Shown here in pieces: positions 34,025 through 42,898 of a stretch of 64,000 nucleotides of DNA. The position numbers and the translations under genes are program-made. Below the pieces are notes generated by a model. The model was not told where the DNA came from. It did not search any database and saw only the letters and a program-made list of their open reading frames with translations. Numbering within the stretch: the stretch's first letter is position 1; each line of letters opens with the position of its first letter. The stretch lies in contig JBFXGM010000018.1 of assembly GCA_050178015.1 (NCBI GenBank), positions 1-64,000 of the forward strand. The letters are read 5' to 3'. Source of the stretch: Gaoshiqia sp050178015 (lineage in GTDB: Bacteria > Bacteroidota > Bacteroidia > Bacteroidales > Prolixibacteraceae).

Positions 34025-35020
34025 ATGAGCAAATTCACCTTCAAAATCGATCCGCTGTCCAACCAACTGAAATTTCAGCAGTTAATTGATGCCGTCATTG
34101 ATGCTATCAGCCGGAACCTGTTGCAGATTGGCGACATCCTGCCATCGGTAAACCAATTAGTGAAAGAAAGTTCGCTATCGCGCGACACCGTTTTTAAGGC
34201 TTATGCTGAACTGAAAAACCGGGGAATCATCGAGTCGGTACCAAACAAAGGGTATTTTATCGCCAAAGCCACCACCAAGGTTTTTCTGTTTCTTGATACG
34301 TTTAAAGCCTACAAGGAAGTGCTTTACGGGTCCTTTCTCGATAATCTTCCGGAAAATATATCGGTTGACCTACATTTTCATCATTACAATATTGATGTAT
34401 TTGAAAAGATAATTACTGAAAGTTTGGGAAAGTACTCCAAGTATATCGTGATGAACTTCGACCACGAACGTGTGCCGGAAATTATCCGTCAAATCCCAAA
34501 GGAAAAGTTACTGATAATCGACTGGAACATTCATACTACCCCCGACATGTCGGTGGTTTACCAGGACTTTGGGCAAACCTTGTACGATACGCTCGAAACC
34601 AGACTCGAACAGATCCAAAAATACGAACGTTTTATTCTTCTTTTTCCTGAATTCACGTATCACCCCAAAGAATCGATCGGCTACTTTGAGAAATTCGGAC
34701 AGGATTTTCATCTGAATTATCAAGTACTACAAAATTCGAAAAAATTTGACGTACAGAAAGGCGACCTGTACTTGTTGGTGAGCGACCGCACACTGGCCCG
34801 TTTTCTCGATCAGTGCTCCGATAAAAACCTGGTGCCAGGAACAGATGCAGGCGTAATCTCGTACAATGAAACCCCGATGAAGAAATACGTTAAAGATGGT
34901 ATTTCGGTGATCTCCACCGACTTTGAGCTGATGGGCAAAAAAGCGGCCGAGTTTGTGGTAAATGGTGACTCCATGCGCATTCAAATACCATCCGCACTCA
35001 AGGTTCGAAGCTCCATGTGA
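34025..35020 (+). CDS. GntR-type transcriptional regulator of the xylose locus
   Basis: A 331-aa regulator. The N-terminal GntR winged helix reads QIGDILPSVNQLVKESSLSR then DTVFKAYAELKNRGIIESVP (about residues 37-76). It is joined to a LacI-like periplasmic-binding-protein sensor domain that ends ISTDFELMGKKAAEFVVNG. This domain order matches Bacteroidota sugar regulators such as XylR. The ATG at 34025 begins MSKFTFKIDP. It lies directly upstream of xylB, xylA and xylE, and a repeated AGAACAGAAC motif sits in both its own and the xylB promoter. The likely inducer is xylose; inference. Confidence 0.9.
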   Translation: MSKFTFKIDPLSNQLKFQQLIDAVIDAISRNLLQIGDILPSVNQLVKESSLSRDTVFKAYAELKNRGIIESVPNKGYFIAKATTKVFLFLDTFKAYKEVLYGSFLDNLPENISVDLHFHHYNIDVFEKIITESLGKYSKYIVMNFDHERVPEIIRQIPKEKLLIIDWNIHTTPDMSVVYQDFGQTLYDTLETRLEQIQKYERFILLFPEFTYHPKESIGYFEKFGQDFHLNYQVLQNSKKFDVQKGDLYLLVSDRTLARFLDQCSDKNLVPGTDAGVISYNETPMKKYVKDGISVISTDFELMGKKAAEFVVNGDSMRIQIPSALKVRSSM

Positions 35021-35047
35021 AACATGTTATAAAACACAAATTGTGGC

Positions 35048-35078
35048 TTTGAAATCGCGAGCACACCCTCTAAATTTG
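35048..35078 (+). promoter_or_regulatory. Promoter of the xyl operon
   Basis: TTTG at 35048-35051, exactly 19 nt, then TAAATTTG at 35071-35078. This is a full match to the Bacteroidota consensus, 52 nt before the xylB ATG. Confidence 0.8.
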
Positions 35079-35087
35079 CAGAGCATA

Positions 35088-35099
35088 CCAGAACAGAAC
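35088..35099 (+). promoter_or_regulatory. Candidate GntR operator in front of xylB
   Basis: CCAGAACAGAAC, sharing CAGAACAGAAC with 34006-34016, placed 9 bases after the -7 box. It contains a direct repeat AGAAC-AGAAC. Confidence 0.6.
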
Positions 35100-35129
35100 G
35101 GACAAGTTAATCTAAACTCAAATAATAGC

Positions 35130-36623
35130 ATGTACCTACTCGGATTTGACATTGGAAGCTCCTCGGTAAAAGCTTCCATCATTAACGGCGAATCGGGCGA
35201 ATGCCTGGCATCGGCGTTTTACCCCAAACAGGAAATGAAAATCACGGCAGTTCAGTCCGGATGGGCCGAACAAGAGCCGGAACAGTGGTGGGAAAACCTG
35301 AAACTGGCCGTTGCCGAAATCATGGACAAGACGAAAGTCGATCCGGCCAATATTGATTCGATTGGCATTTCGTATCAGATGCACGGCTTGGTGTTGGTTG
35401 ACCGAAACCAGCAGGTTTTGCGTCCTTCCATCATTTGGTGCGACAGCCGGGCAACCAGCATCGGCGAGAAAGCACTGAAAGAAATCGGGGAACAGCGCTG
35501 CCTCGAAAACCTGCTCAATTCACCCGGAAACTTTACTGCTTCAAAATTGAAATGGGTGAAAGACAACGAACCTGAGTTATATGCCCGGATTGACAAAATC
35601 ATGCTACCCGGCGATTACATTGCCATGAAACTGAGCGGCGAGGTAAAAACAACGGCCAGCGGTCTCTCCGAAGGTATCATGTGGAACTTCAAGGAAAACA
35701 AGGTTGCCAGTTTACTGCTCGGCCACTACGGTTTTGAGGAAAGTTTCATCCCGGAAGTTGTCCCAACCTTCTCAGTACAAGGTATTGTAACTGAAAGTGC
35801 AGCCAACGAAATGGGACTGGCACCGGGCATCAAAATCAGCTACCGCGCTGGCGACCAACCCAACAATGCCCTGTCGCTAAACGTACTGAACCCCGGCGAA
35901 ATTGCCACCACGGCAGGAACTTCGGGCGTAGTTTACGGCGTGAGCGACGAAATTAAATACGACCCCAAATCACGTGTAAACACCTTTGCGCACGTGAACC
36001 ACACAGCCGAAGCCAACCGGCTTGGCGTGCTGCTCTGCATCAACGGCACGGGAATCCTTAACTCCTGGTTGAACAAGCAAATCGGAGGTGGCGCCATTTC
36101 GTATGAAAAAATGAACGAATTGGCAGCAGGCGTTCCAATCGGGTCCGAAGGAGTAAGCATTTTGCCTTTTGGCAACGGCGCCGAACGGGTGCTGGAAAAT
36201 AAAAACCCGGGATCGACCCTTGCCGGCATCAACTTTAACATGCACACCCATGTGCATCTTTTCCGTGCAGCACAGGAAGGTATCGTTTTCTCGTTCAAAT
36301 ACGGAATGGACATCATGAAAACGATCGGCATTGATGCCAAGGTAATCCGCGCCGGAAAAGCCAACATGTTCCTGAGCCCGATTTTCCGCGAAACGCTGGC
36401 CGGGATTACCGGCGCCACCATCGAACTGTACAACACCGACGGATCGGTTGGCGCCGCACGTGGGGCCGGTATCGGCTCGGGCTACTACAAATCGGCCGGA
36501 GAAGCCTTTTCGAACCTGAAAAAACTGGAAACAATCGAACCCAATGCGAAGGCCGCAACGGCTTACCAGGAAGCTTACGAAAACTGGCTAAATCAATTAG
36601 CGAAAGTAATGAGAAGCGAGTAG
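35130..36623 (+). CDS. xylB: Xylulokinase
   Basis: A 497-aa FGGY sugar kinase that phosphorylates D-xylulose. The ATPase phosphate loop LLGFDIGSSSVKASI opens the protein. IGISYQMHGLVLVD and WCDSRAT form the xylulose pocket typical of xylulokinases, TTAGTSGVVYGV is the second phosphate motif, and RAAQEGIVFSFKYGMDIM is the FGGY C-terminal signature. The start at 35130 excludes the upstream in-frame stretch, which contains the promoter. It lies 94 bp before xylA in the same direction; together they convert xylose to xylulose-5-phosphate. Confidence 0.95.
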   Translation: MYLLGFDIGSSSVKASIINGESGECLASAFYPKQEMKITAVQSGWAEQEPEQWWENLKLAVAEIMDKTKVDPANIDSIGISYQMHGLVLVDRNQQVLRPSIIWCDSRATSIGEKALKEIGEQRCLENLLNSPGNFTASKLKWVKDNEPELYARIDKIMLPGDYIAMKLSGEVKTTASGLSEGIMWNFKENKVASLLLGHYGFEESFIPEVVPTFSVQGIVTESAANEMGLAPGIKISYRAGDQPNNALSLNVLNPGEIATTAGTSGVVYGVSDEIKYDPKSRVNTFAHVNHTAEANRLGVLLCINGTGILNSWLNKQIGGGAISYEKMNELAAGVPIGSEGVSILPFGNGAERVLENKNPGSTLAGINFNMHTHVHLFRAAQEGIVFSFKYGMDIMKTIGIDAKVIRAGKANMFLSPIFRETLAGITGATIELYNTDGSVGAARGAGIGSGYYKSAGEAFSNLKKLETIEPNAKAATAYQEAYENWLNQLAKVMRSE

Positions 36624-36717
36624 CGGGCCGTGAGTGGATTCCAGTATTTTCGACTCAGCAACAACATAGGTAATTAAATATCAAACAATAAATTGACATC
36701 ACTTAAAAAATAAAACA

Positions 36718-38043
36718 ATGACTGTATTTAAAGGTAACAAAGAGTATTTCCCGGGTATTGACAAGATCAAATACGAAGGACCGGATTCAAAAAATCCATT
36801 AGCATTCAAATGGTACGACGAGAACCGCGTGGTTGGCGGAAAAACCATGAAAGAATACCTGCGCTTTGCCGTTGCTTACTGGCACACGTTCTGCGGTGAC
36901 GGTGGAGATCCATTCGGCCCCGGAACACAAATTTTCCCGTGGGTGGGCGCTGCCGATCCGATGGAAGCTGCCAAAAACAAAATGGACGCTGCCTTCGAAT
37001 TCATCACCAAAATCGGCGCTCCGTTCTACTGCTTCCACGATACTGACGTAGTAGGCGACGGTTCAGTTTTCGAAATTGAACAACGTTTGGCCAACATCAT
37101 CGACTTCGCCAAGGAACGCCAGGCTGCTACTGGTGTGAAACTGCTTTGGGGAACTGCCAACGTGTTCTCGAACCCGCGTTACATGAACGGCGCTTCAACC
37201 AACCCGGATTTCAACGTGATTGCCAACGCAGCTGTTCAGGTGAAAAATGCCATCGACGCAACCATCGCGTTGGGCGGTACCGGCTACGTGTTCTGGGGAG
37301 GACGTGAAGGCTACATGAGCTTGCTGAACACCGACACCAAACGCGAACTGGACCACCTGGGACAATTCCTGACCATGGCAAAAGATTATGGCCGCAAACA
37401 AGGATTCAAAGGTTCGTTCCTGATTGAGCCAAAACCGATGGAACCAACCAAACATCAGTACGATTTCGACACGCAAACGGTATTGGGCTTCCTGGCTAAA
37501 AACGGCCTGAGCAACGATTTCAAGATGAATATTGAAGTGAACCACGCTACCCTGGCTGGCCACACATTTGCACACGAGCTGCGCATGGCTGCCGATGCCG
37601 GTATGCTGGGTTCGATTGACGCCAACAAAGGTGACTACCAAAACGGATGGGACACCGACGAATTCCCAACCAACATTTATGAAACAACCGAGGCCATGCT
37701 GGAAATCATCAGCGCAGGCGGTTTCACACACGGCGGCATCAACTTCGACGCCAAAACCCGTCGCAATTCAACCGACCTTGAAGATATCTTCATCGCTCAT
37801 GTAAGCGGTATGGATGTATTCGCCCGCGCACTGGTTATCGCCGATAAAATCCTGAAAGAATCAGATTACCTGAAACTGCGTAAAAATCGGTATGCATCTT
37901 TCGATTCGGGCAAAGGCGCCGAATTTGAAGCCGGCAAACTGAACCTGGAACAATTGGTTGCTGTTGCCAAAGAAGTTGGAGAACCGAAGCAAATCAGCGG
38001 TAAACAAGAAATGTTTGAACAACTGATCAACTGCTACATCTAA
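36718..38043 (+). CDS. xylA: Xylose isomerase
   Basis: A 441-aa class II xylose isomerase, a tetrameric TIM barrel with two divalent metals. YCFHDTDVVGDG holds the catalytic histidine (His107). WGGREGYMSLLNTD, the metal-ligand segment LIEPKPMEPTKHQYDFD and NIEVNHATLAGHTF are present. High conservation and a strongly AAC/GAA-biased codon choice suggest high expression. It is the second gene of the xyl operon, between xylB and the xylose transporter. Confidence 0.98.
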   Translation: MTVFKGNKEYFPGIDKIKYEGPDSKNPLAFKWYDENRVVGGKTMKEYLRFAVAYWHTFCGDGGDPFGPGTQIFPWVGAADPMEAAKNKMDAAFEFITKIGAPFYCFHDTDVVGDGSVFEIEQRLANIIDFAKERQAATGVKLLWGTANVFSNPRYMNGASTNPDFNVIANAAVQVKNAIDATIALGGTGYVFWGGREGYMSLLNTDTKRELDHLGQFLTMAKDYGRKQGFKGSFLIEPKPMEPTKHQYDFDTQTVLGFLAKNGLSNDFKMNIEVNHATLAGHTFAHELRMAADAGMLGSIDANKGDYQNGWDTDEFPTNIYETTEAMLEIISAGGFTHGGINFDAKTRRNSTDLEDIFIAHVSGMDVFARALVIADKILKESDYLKLRKNRYASFDSGKGAEFEAGKLNLEQLVAVAKEVGEPKQISGKQEMFEQLINCYI

Positions 38044-38067
38044 TCTCCAAACTTCAAATCTAACTAA

Positions 38068-39447
38068 ATGAAAGGTCAAAATTCACTCTATATAGTAGCC
38101 ATCACTTTGGTGGCTACTTTAGGTGGTTTGCTGTTCGGATACGACACTGCTGTTATATCCGGAGCTGAAAAATCTGTTCAAGCCTACCTGATTAATGGTC
38201 TGGGACTAAGTTCGTGGTCCCACGGGGCCACCATCTCCAGCGCACTGATCGGTTGTATTATCGGCGGAGCGCTTTCCGGTATATTGTCATCTCGCTTCGG
38301 GCGAAAGAGATCGCTCATGCTGGCAGCCGGTTTATTCTTTCTTTCGGCCCTTGGTTCCGGCAACCCCGAGTTTCTCTTTTTTACCAAAGGGGAACCTACC
38401 ATGGGCTTGCTGTACATGTTCAACTTCTACCGGATAATAGGTGGTATTGGTGTGGGACTGGCATCAGCCGTTTGCCCCATGTACATCGGTGAAATTGCAC
38501 CGGCCGGCATTCGCGGGCGCCTGGTTTCCATCAACCAGTTTGCCATCATTTTCGGGATGCTGGTGGTTTACTTTGTGAACTGGGGCATTGCCAACGGCCA
38601 AAGCCTGGAATGGATCAACACCATTGGCTGGAGACGGATGTTTACCTCAGAAGCAATCCCAGCAGGTATTTTCGGTGTACTGCTGTTTTTTGTTCCCGAA
38701 ACGCCCCGCTACCTGGCGCTAAACCACGAGGACGACAAAGCGTTGAGCATCCTTACCCGTATCAATGGCATCGATCAGGCAAAAATCATCCTTCAGGAAA
38801 TTAAAGGGACGGTTGAAAAATCGTCGGCCAAACTGCTCTCCTACGGGGTAACCATTATTGTGATTGGTATTTTACTCTCCGTTTTCCAGCAATTTGTCGG
38901 CATCAATGTAGCGCTCTACTATGCACCGCGCATCTTCGAAAGCATGGGCGCCGAAAAAGACGCTTCGATGCTGCAAACTGTGGTGATGGGGCTGGTAAAT
39001 GTAATCTTTACAGTAGTAGCCATTGTTACAGTTGACAAATGGGGCCGCCGCCCGCTATTGATGGTGGGCTCAGTGGGGATGGCCATCGGGATGTTTGCCA
39101 TTGGAGCCTTGTCGTTCATGAAAGTGATCGGTATCGGAACCTTGGTGTTCATCATTATCTACACGGCTTCGTTTATGATGTCGTGGGGTCCGATCACCTG
39201 GGTATTGATTTCGGAGATCTTCCCAAACAAAATACGCGGGAAAGCCGTAGCCATCGCTGTTGCCGCCCAATGGGCAGCCAACTATTTTATCTCGTCAACT
39301 TACCCGGCCATGATGGAATTCAGCGGGGGAATGACCTATTCATTTTACGGTTTGATGAGTGTGCTGTCCTTCATTTTTGTTTGGAAGATGGTGCCCGAAA
39401 CCAAGGGCAAAACACTGGAAGAAATGGAGCATTTACTGAAAAAATAA
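38068..39447 (+). CDS. xylE: D-xylose:H+ symporter (MFS sugar porter)
   Basis: A 459-aa, 12-helix sugar porter. Family motifs appear in order: GGLLFGYDTAVISGAE in helix 1, the loop SRFGRKRSLML, the loop-6 motif PETPRYLAL, QQFVGINVALYYAP in helix 7, DKWGRRPLL and the C-terminal VPETKGKTLEEME. Closest in pattern to XylE/AraE; xylose is assigned from its place 24 bp after xylA. It ends at a strong bidirectional terminator. Confidence 0.93.
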   Translation: MKGQNSLYIVAITLVATLGGLLFGYDTAVISGAEKSVQAYLINGLGLSSWSHGATISSALIGCIIGGALSGILSSRFGRKRSLMLAAGLFFLSALGSGNPEFLFFTKGEPTMGLLYMFNFYRIIGGIGVGLASAVCPMYIGEIAPAGIRGRLVSINQFAIIFGMLVVYFVNWGIANGQSLEWINTIGWRRMFTSEAIPAGIFGVLLFFVPETPRYLALNHEDDKALSILTRINGIDQAKIILQEIKGTVEKSSAKLLSYGVTIIVIGILLSVFQQFVGINVALYYAPRIFESMGAEKDASMLQTVVMGLVNVIFTVVAIVTVDKWGRRPLLMVGSVGMAIGMFAIGALSFMKVIGIGTLVFIIIYTASFMMSWGPITWVLISEIFPNKIRGKAVAIAVAAQWAANYFISSTYPAMMEFSGGMTYSFYGLMSVLSFIFVWKMVPETKGKTLEEMEHLLKK

Positions 39448-39545
39448 AAGACAATTGCCCATCCGGATTTCAAATAATCATGAGTAACAAAAAAAATACG
39501 GATAGGTTAATTTTCAGTTGATTGAAGAGCATAAGCATGACTCGC

Positions 39546-39572
39546 AAAAAAAAGGGGCAAACGCCCCTTTTT
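39546..39572. terminator. Bidirectional terminator after xylE
   Basis: AAAAAGGGGC, loop AAAC, GCCCCTTTTT. It is symmetric, so it can end both xylE (plus) and the 58-aa gene (minus). Confidence 0.92.
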
Positions 39573-39749
39573 CTATTTTGCCGGTTCCCAGGCGCAACGC
39601 ACCGGGGAAACAATTTTACCTTCCTTTTTGAGCTGGTTCATCGCTTTGTCAACTTCCTTTTTATCTAATCCCAAAGCTTCGGCAATTTCACCGGCTTTCA
39701 TTGGTCTTCCGGCAGCCTGCATAGCGGCCAGTACTTTTTCTGCACTCAT
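39573..39749 (-). CDS. 58-aa winged-helix-like small regulator
   Basis: ATG at 39749 to TAG at 39573. The product starts MSAEKVLAAMQAAGRPMKAG, continues EIAEALGLDKKEVDKAMNQL with KKEGKIVSP, and ends RCAWEPAK. This is a compact helix-turn-helix with a C-terminal strand, like small DprA/MarR-type winged helices. It may bind DNA; the target is unknown. It follows the Fe-type SOD gene on the same strand at about 120 bp, separated by a palindromic repeat, and ends at the terminator shared with xylE. Confidence 0.75.
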   Translation of the reverse strand: MSAEKVLAAMQAAGRPMKAGEIAEALGLDKKEVDKAMNQLKKEGKIVSPVRCAWEPAK

Positions 39750-39771
39750 AGGTTATAATTTAATTTTTCCT

Positions 39772-39838
39772 TCATGCCGAACTCGTTTCAGCATCTGTTG
39801 ATTTATTAATAGAGATCCTGAAATAATTTCAGGATGAC
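39772..39838. repeat. Dispersed TCATCCTGAA-type element, copy C
   Basis: Opens TCATGCCGAACTCGTTTCAG and closes AGATCCTGAAATAATTTCAG then GATGAC; both halves can fold as hairpins. Confidence 0.7.
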
Positions 39839-39869
39839 TTTTCCTTAACTGCTGTATGAACAACTCTGA

Positions 39870-40445
39870 TTAAAACCGTTCCTCAACAACTTTCCAGTCC
39901 AACACTTTCCAGAAATCCTCAATATACTTCGGACGCAGGTTTTGTTTATCGAGATAATATGCGTGTTCCCACACATCGCAGGTCATCAGCGGGGTAAGGC
40001 CGTCACGTAAGGGGCATCCGGCATTTCCGGTTTGCACGATGCTCAATTTTCCGGCAGCATCCTTAACCAGCCAGGCCCAACCCGATCCGAATAAAGTGGC
40101 AGCCGCTTTTGTAAAGGCTTCCTTAAAAGCATCAACCGAGCCAAACGAAGCTTCAATCGCTGCTTTCAGCGCTCCGGAAGGCTCGGTGACCGAGCTTGCC
40201 GAAAACTGGAAAAAGTAAAAGGTGTGGTTCCAAACCTGGGCGCCATTGTTGAAAATACCGCCTTCCGATTTTTTCACGATCGTTTCCAGATCGGCATTTT
40301 CAAATTCCGTTCCCGGAATCAGATTGTTCAGGTTGTTCACATAAGCCTGGTGGTGTTTGCCATAGTGAAATTCGATGGTTTTCTCACTGATATAGGGCTC
40401 CAGTGCATTTTTAGCGTAGGGTAACGCAGGTAATTCAAAAGCCAT
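39870..40445 (-). CDS. sodB: Superoxide dismutase, Fe-type
   Basis: A 191-aa cytosolic SOD. Metal ligands are in HYGKHHQAYV (N-terminal His), NHTFYFFQF (His) and the DVWEHAYYLD motif (Asp and His). The glutamine that hydrogen-bonds the metal-bound water is in the Fe position (GAQVWNHTF), while the Mn position has Ala (GNAGCPL). By the usual rule this predicts iron. A second SOD gene of the Mn pattern lies 196 bp upstream on the same strand and ends in its own terminator. Confidence 0.95.
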   Translation of the reverse strand: MAFELPALPYAKNALEPYISEKTIEFHYGKHHQAYVNNLNNLIPGTEFENADLETIVKKSEGGIFNNGAQVWNHTFYFFQFSASSVTEPSGALKAAIEASFGSVDAFKEAFTKAAATLFGSGWAWLVKDAAGKLSIVQTGNAGCPLRDGLTPLMTCDVWEHAYYLDKQNLRPKYIEDFWKVLDWKVVEERF

Positions 40446-40595
40446 AATTCGATTTTTAAAAGTTAGACGTTTTTGGATTTTGTCTTCTAAACATGAATTA
40501 CGGCCAAAAAGTTTGAGAAAAAAAGGGCAGGCTGCCTATTTAAAAAGAATCCAGATAATACATCACTGTAAACATAATCAGAAAATAATAGGCAA

Positions 40596-40623
40596 GAAAA
40601 ACCCCGAAGCCTCTGCCTCGGGG
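40596..40623 (-). terminator. Terminator of the Mn-type SOD gene
   Basis: On minus, CCCCGA pairs with TCGGGG and a T-run follows. It separates the two SOD transcripts. Confidence 0.8.
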
Positions 40624-40641
40624 AAAAAAACCAAAAATCAA

Positions 40642-41241
40642 CTAACCTTTAAACCGTTTGGCCACTTCGTCCCAGTTGATTACTTTCCAAAAAGCATCAA
40701 CATATTCAGGACGCCGATTCTGGTACTTCAGGTAGTATGCATGTTCCCAGACATCGATTCCGAGGATGGGCGAACCTTTCACTTCGGCCACATCCATTAA
40801 CGGATTGTCCTGATTCGGCGTGGACGAAACCACCAAACTATCACCCTGTTTTACCAGCCAGGCCCAACCCGAACCGAAACGGGTAAGGGCAGCTTTGGTA
40901 AAAGCTTCTTTAAAATTATCGTATGATCCAAATGAACTGTTTATAGCTTTCAGCAAATCGCCTTCCGGCTGCGATGCGCCACCGGGCGACATAATCTCCC
41001 AGTAAAGATTGTGATTGTAGAAACCGCCCCCATTGTTGCGCACAGCAACCGGCAGTTTCGAAATAGAGGCAAACAACTCTTCGATGGATTTCCCATCAAG
41101 CTCGGTTCCCTGAACAGCGTTGTTCAAATTAGTGGTGTATGCCGCATGATGTTTGGTATGGTGAATTTCCATCGTGCGCGCATCGATCATTGGCTCTAAA
41201 GCATCGTATGCGTATGGTAATTTGGGTAATTCAAATGACAT
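40642..41241 (-). CDS. sodA: Superoxide dismutase, Mn-type
   Basis: A 199-aa SOD. Ligands are in HHTKHHAAYTTNLN, GGFYNHNLYWEIMSP and DVWEHAYYLKYQNRRPEY. Here the Fe-position residue is Gly (NGGGFYNH) and the active-site Gln sits in the Mn position (TPNQDNPL), the reverse of its neighbour. Mn or cambialistic use is inferred. A full-consensus promoter lies 44 bp upstream of the start. Confidence 0.95.
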   Translation of the reverse strand: MSFELPKLPYAYDALEPMIDARTMEIHHTKHHAAYTTNLNNAVQGTELDGKSIEELFASISKLPVAVRNNGGGFYNHNLYWEIMSPGGASQPEGDLLKAINSSFGSYDNFKEAFTKAALTRFGSGWAWLVKQGDSLVVSSTPNQDNPLMDVAEVKGSPILGIDVWEHAYYLKYQNRRPEYVDAFWKVINWDEVAKRFKG

Positions 41242-41284
41242 AAAATTGAAATTTATAATTATGAGACTTTCGTATCTTTTTATG

Positions 41285-41316
41285 CAAATTTAAACCCTAT
41301 TTGTACTCATTCCAAA
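41285..41316 (-). promoter_or_regulatory. Promoter of the Mn-type SOD gene
   Basis: On minus, TTTG (41316-41313), 20 nt, TAAATTTG (41292-41285). Close match to the Bacteroidota consensus. Confidence 0.75.
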
Positions 41317-41435
41317 TAATATCTGGTTTCTTTTTATCGAAATTATCTATTAGGGATAGGCATACTCAATGGGCCGATCGATCGAAAAGCTTTCAGCTCA
41401 CGGCGAATTTTTATTTACTTTGCAGCCAAAAATCA

Positions 41436-42737
41436 GTGAATAAGAAGATTCTGCACCTTGCCCTGCCCAACATCGTCAGCAATGTAACTATCCCGTTGCT
41501 GGGACTGGTTGACCTGGCCCTGATGGGACACCTCAAGTCGGACATTTACATTGGCGCCGTCTCGCTGGGGACAGTCCTCTTCAACTTTATCTACTGGGGG
41601 TTCAGCTTCCTACGCATGAGTACCAGCGGATTCACCGCCCAAACCTACGGGGAGAAAAATCAACAGGAGAGCTTTAATATCCTGGCGCGGGCCATGCTCA
41701 TTTCCACGCTTATCAGTTTACTGATCATCCTGTTTCAGGCACCAGTGGAATGGCTCAGTTTCAAAGCCATCAACGGCAGTGCGGAAGTAGAAACGCTGGC
41801 CCGTGAGTACTTTCGCATCCGGGTGTGGGCAGCGCCGGCTACCTTGGGACTGTATGCCCTGAACGGCTGGTTTTTGGGCATGCAGAATGCCCGCTACCCG
41901 ATGATCACCTCTATTCTGGCCAATGTGTTCAACATTGCTTTCAGCTTTGCTTTTGTGGTTTTCATGAAGATGAATTCGGCTGGCGTGGCGCTGGGTACAG
42001 TGATCGCTCAATATCTTGGCCTGGCTACCGGGCTTTATCTTTTCTACCGGAAATACCGCCAGCTGACAACCTTTTGGAATTGGAAAGCGATTGCCGACCT
42101 GCCCGCCCTGAAAAACTTTTTCCGGGTAAACAGCGACATTTTCATCCGCACCTTTTGTGTGATTGGCGTGTTTACCTTTTTCACGTCCAAATCGGCCAGC
42201 ATGGATGACCACATATTAGCCGTAAACTCAATCCTGATCCAGTTCCTGCTGTTCTTCTCGTTTTTTATTGATGGGTTTGCCTTTGCCGGCGAGGCCATGG
42301 CCGGAAGGTACCTGGGCGAGAAAAGTAAAGACCAGTTTCACCGGCTCACCCGCAAATTATTTCTGTGGGGCGCATCGCTGGCCGTGGCATTCAGCTTTCT
42401 GTTCCTTTTCGGGAGCGGGCTGATTCTCCGGCTGCTCACCAATCAGACAGCCTTGATCGAAACGGCCCAACACTACAAATTCTGGATTATCTTAACACCG
42501 CTCCTCACCTTTGCCTCATTTATCTGGGACGGAATTTATATCGGGGCCACCGCCTCGCGCGAGATGCGCAATTCGATGCTTGGAGCGACTTTGCTGGTCT
42601 TTGTCCCGGCTTATTATTTTTTACACGAAAGTATCGGAAACCATGCCCTTTGGATGGCCATGATGCTGTTTATGCTAGCCCGCGGCGCTTTTCAAACCGT
42701 TTTGTTCCCAAAAGTACTTCGCAAAAGCTTCCGGTAA
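41436..42737 (+). CDS. MATE family efflux transporter (DinF-like)
   Basis: A 433-aa, 12-helix antiporter of the MATE family. It opens KKILHLALPNIVSNVTIPLLG then LVDLALMGHL, typical of the DinF branch. The inverted second half starts near LKNFFRVNSDIFIRT. Likely exports organic cations or other toxic compounds with Na+ or H+; substrate unknown. The GTG at 41436 starts the conserved region and is preferred; the longer frame reaches back into the SOD promoter. Confidence 0.88.
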   Translation: MNKKILHLALPNIVSNVTIPLLGLVDLALMGHLKSDIYIGAVSLGTVLFNFIYWGFSFLRMSTSGFTAQTYGEKNQQESFNILARAMLISTLISLLIILFQAPVEWLSFKAINGSAEVETLAREYFRIRVWAAPATLGLYALNGWFLGMQNARYPMITSILANVFNIAFSFAFVVFMKMNSAGVALGTVIAQYLGLATGLYLFYRKYRQLTTFWNWKAIADLPALKNFFRVNSDIFIRTFCVIGVFTFFTSKSASMDDHILAVNSILIQFLLFFSFFIDGFAFAGEAMAGRYLGEKSKDQFHRLTRKLFLWGASLAVAFSFLFLFGSGLILRLLTNQTALIETAQHYKFWIILTPLLTFASFIWDGIYIGATASREMRNSMLGATLLVFVPAYYFLHESIGNHALWMAMMLFMLARGAFQTVLFPKVLRKSFR

Positions 42738-42898
42738 ACGAAACAGAAAAGAAACAATTTCCGAAACTCGTGCCCAGAGGCATTTGATTGTCATCCCGTG
42801 TCATTTATCGTTTTTGCAAACAATGACCATAGATGACCACAAATGACGCAAATTCAATTCAACAAGGCGAGATACCGTGCTTCTGTAAAAATCTCCCG

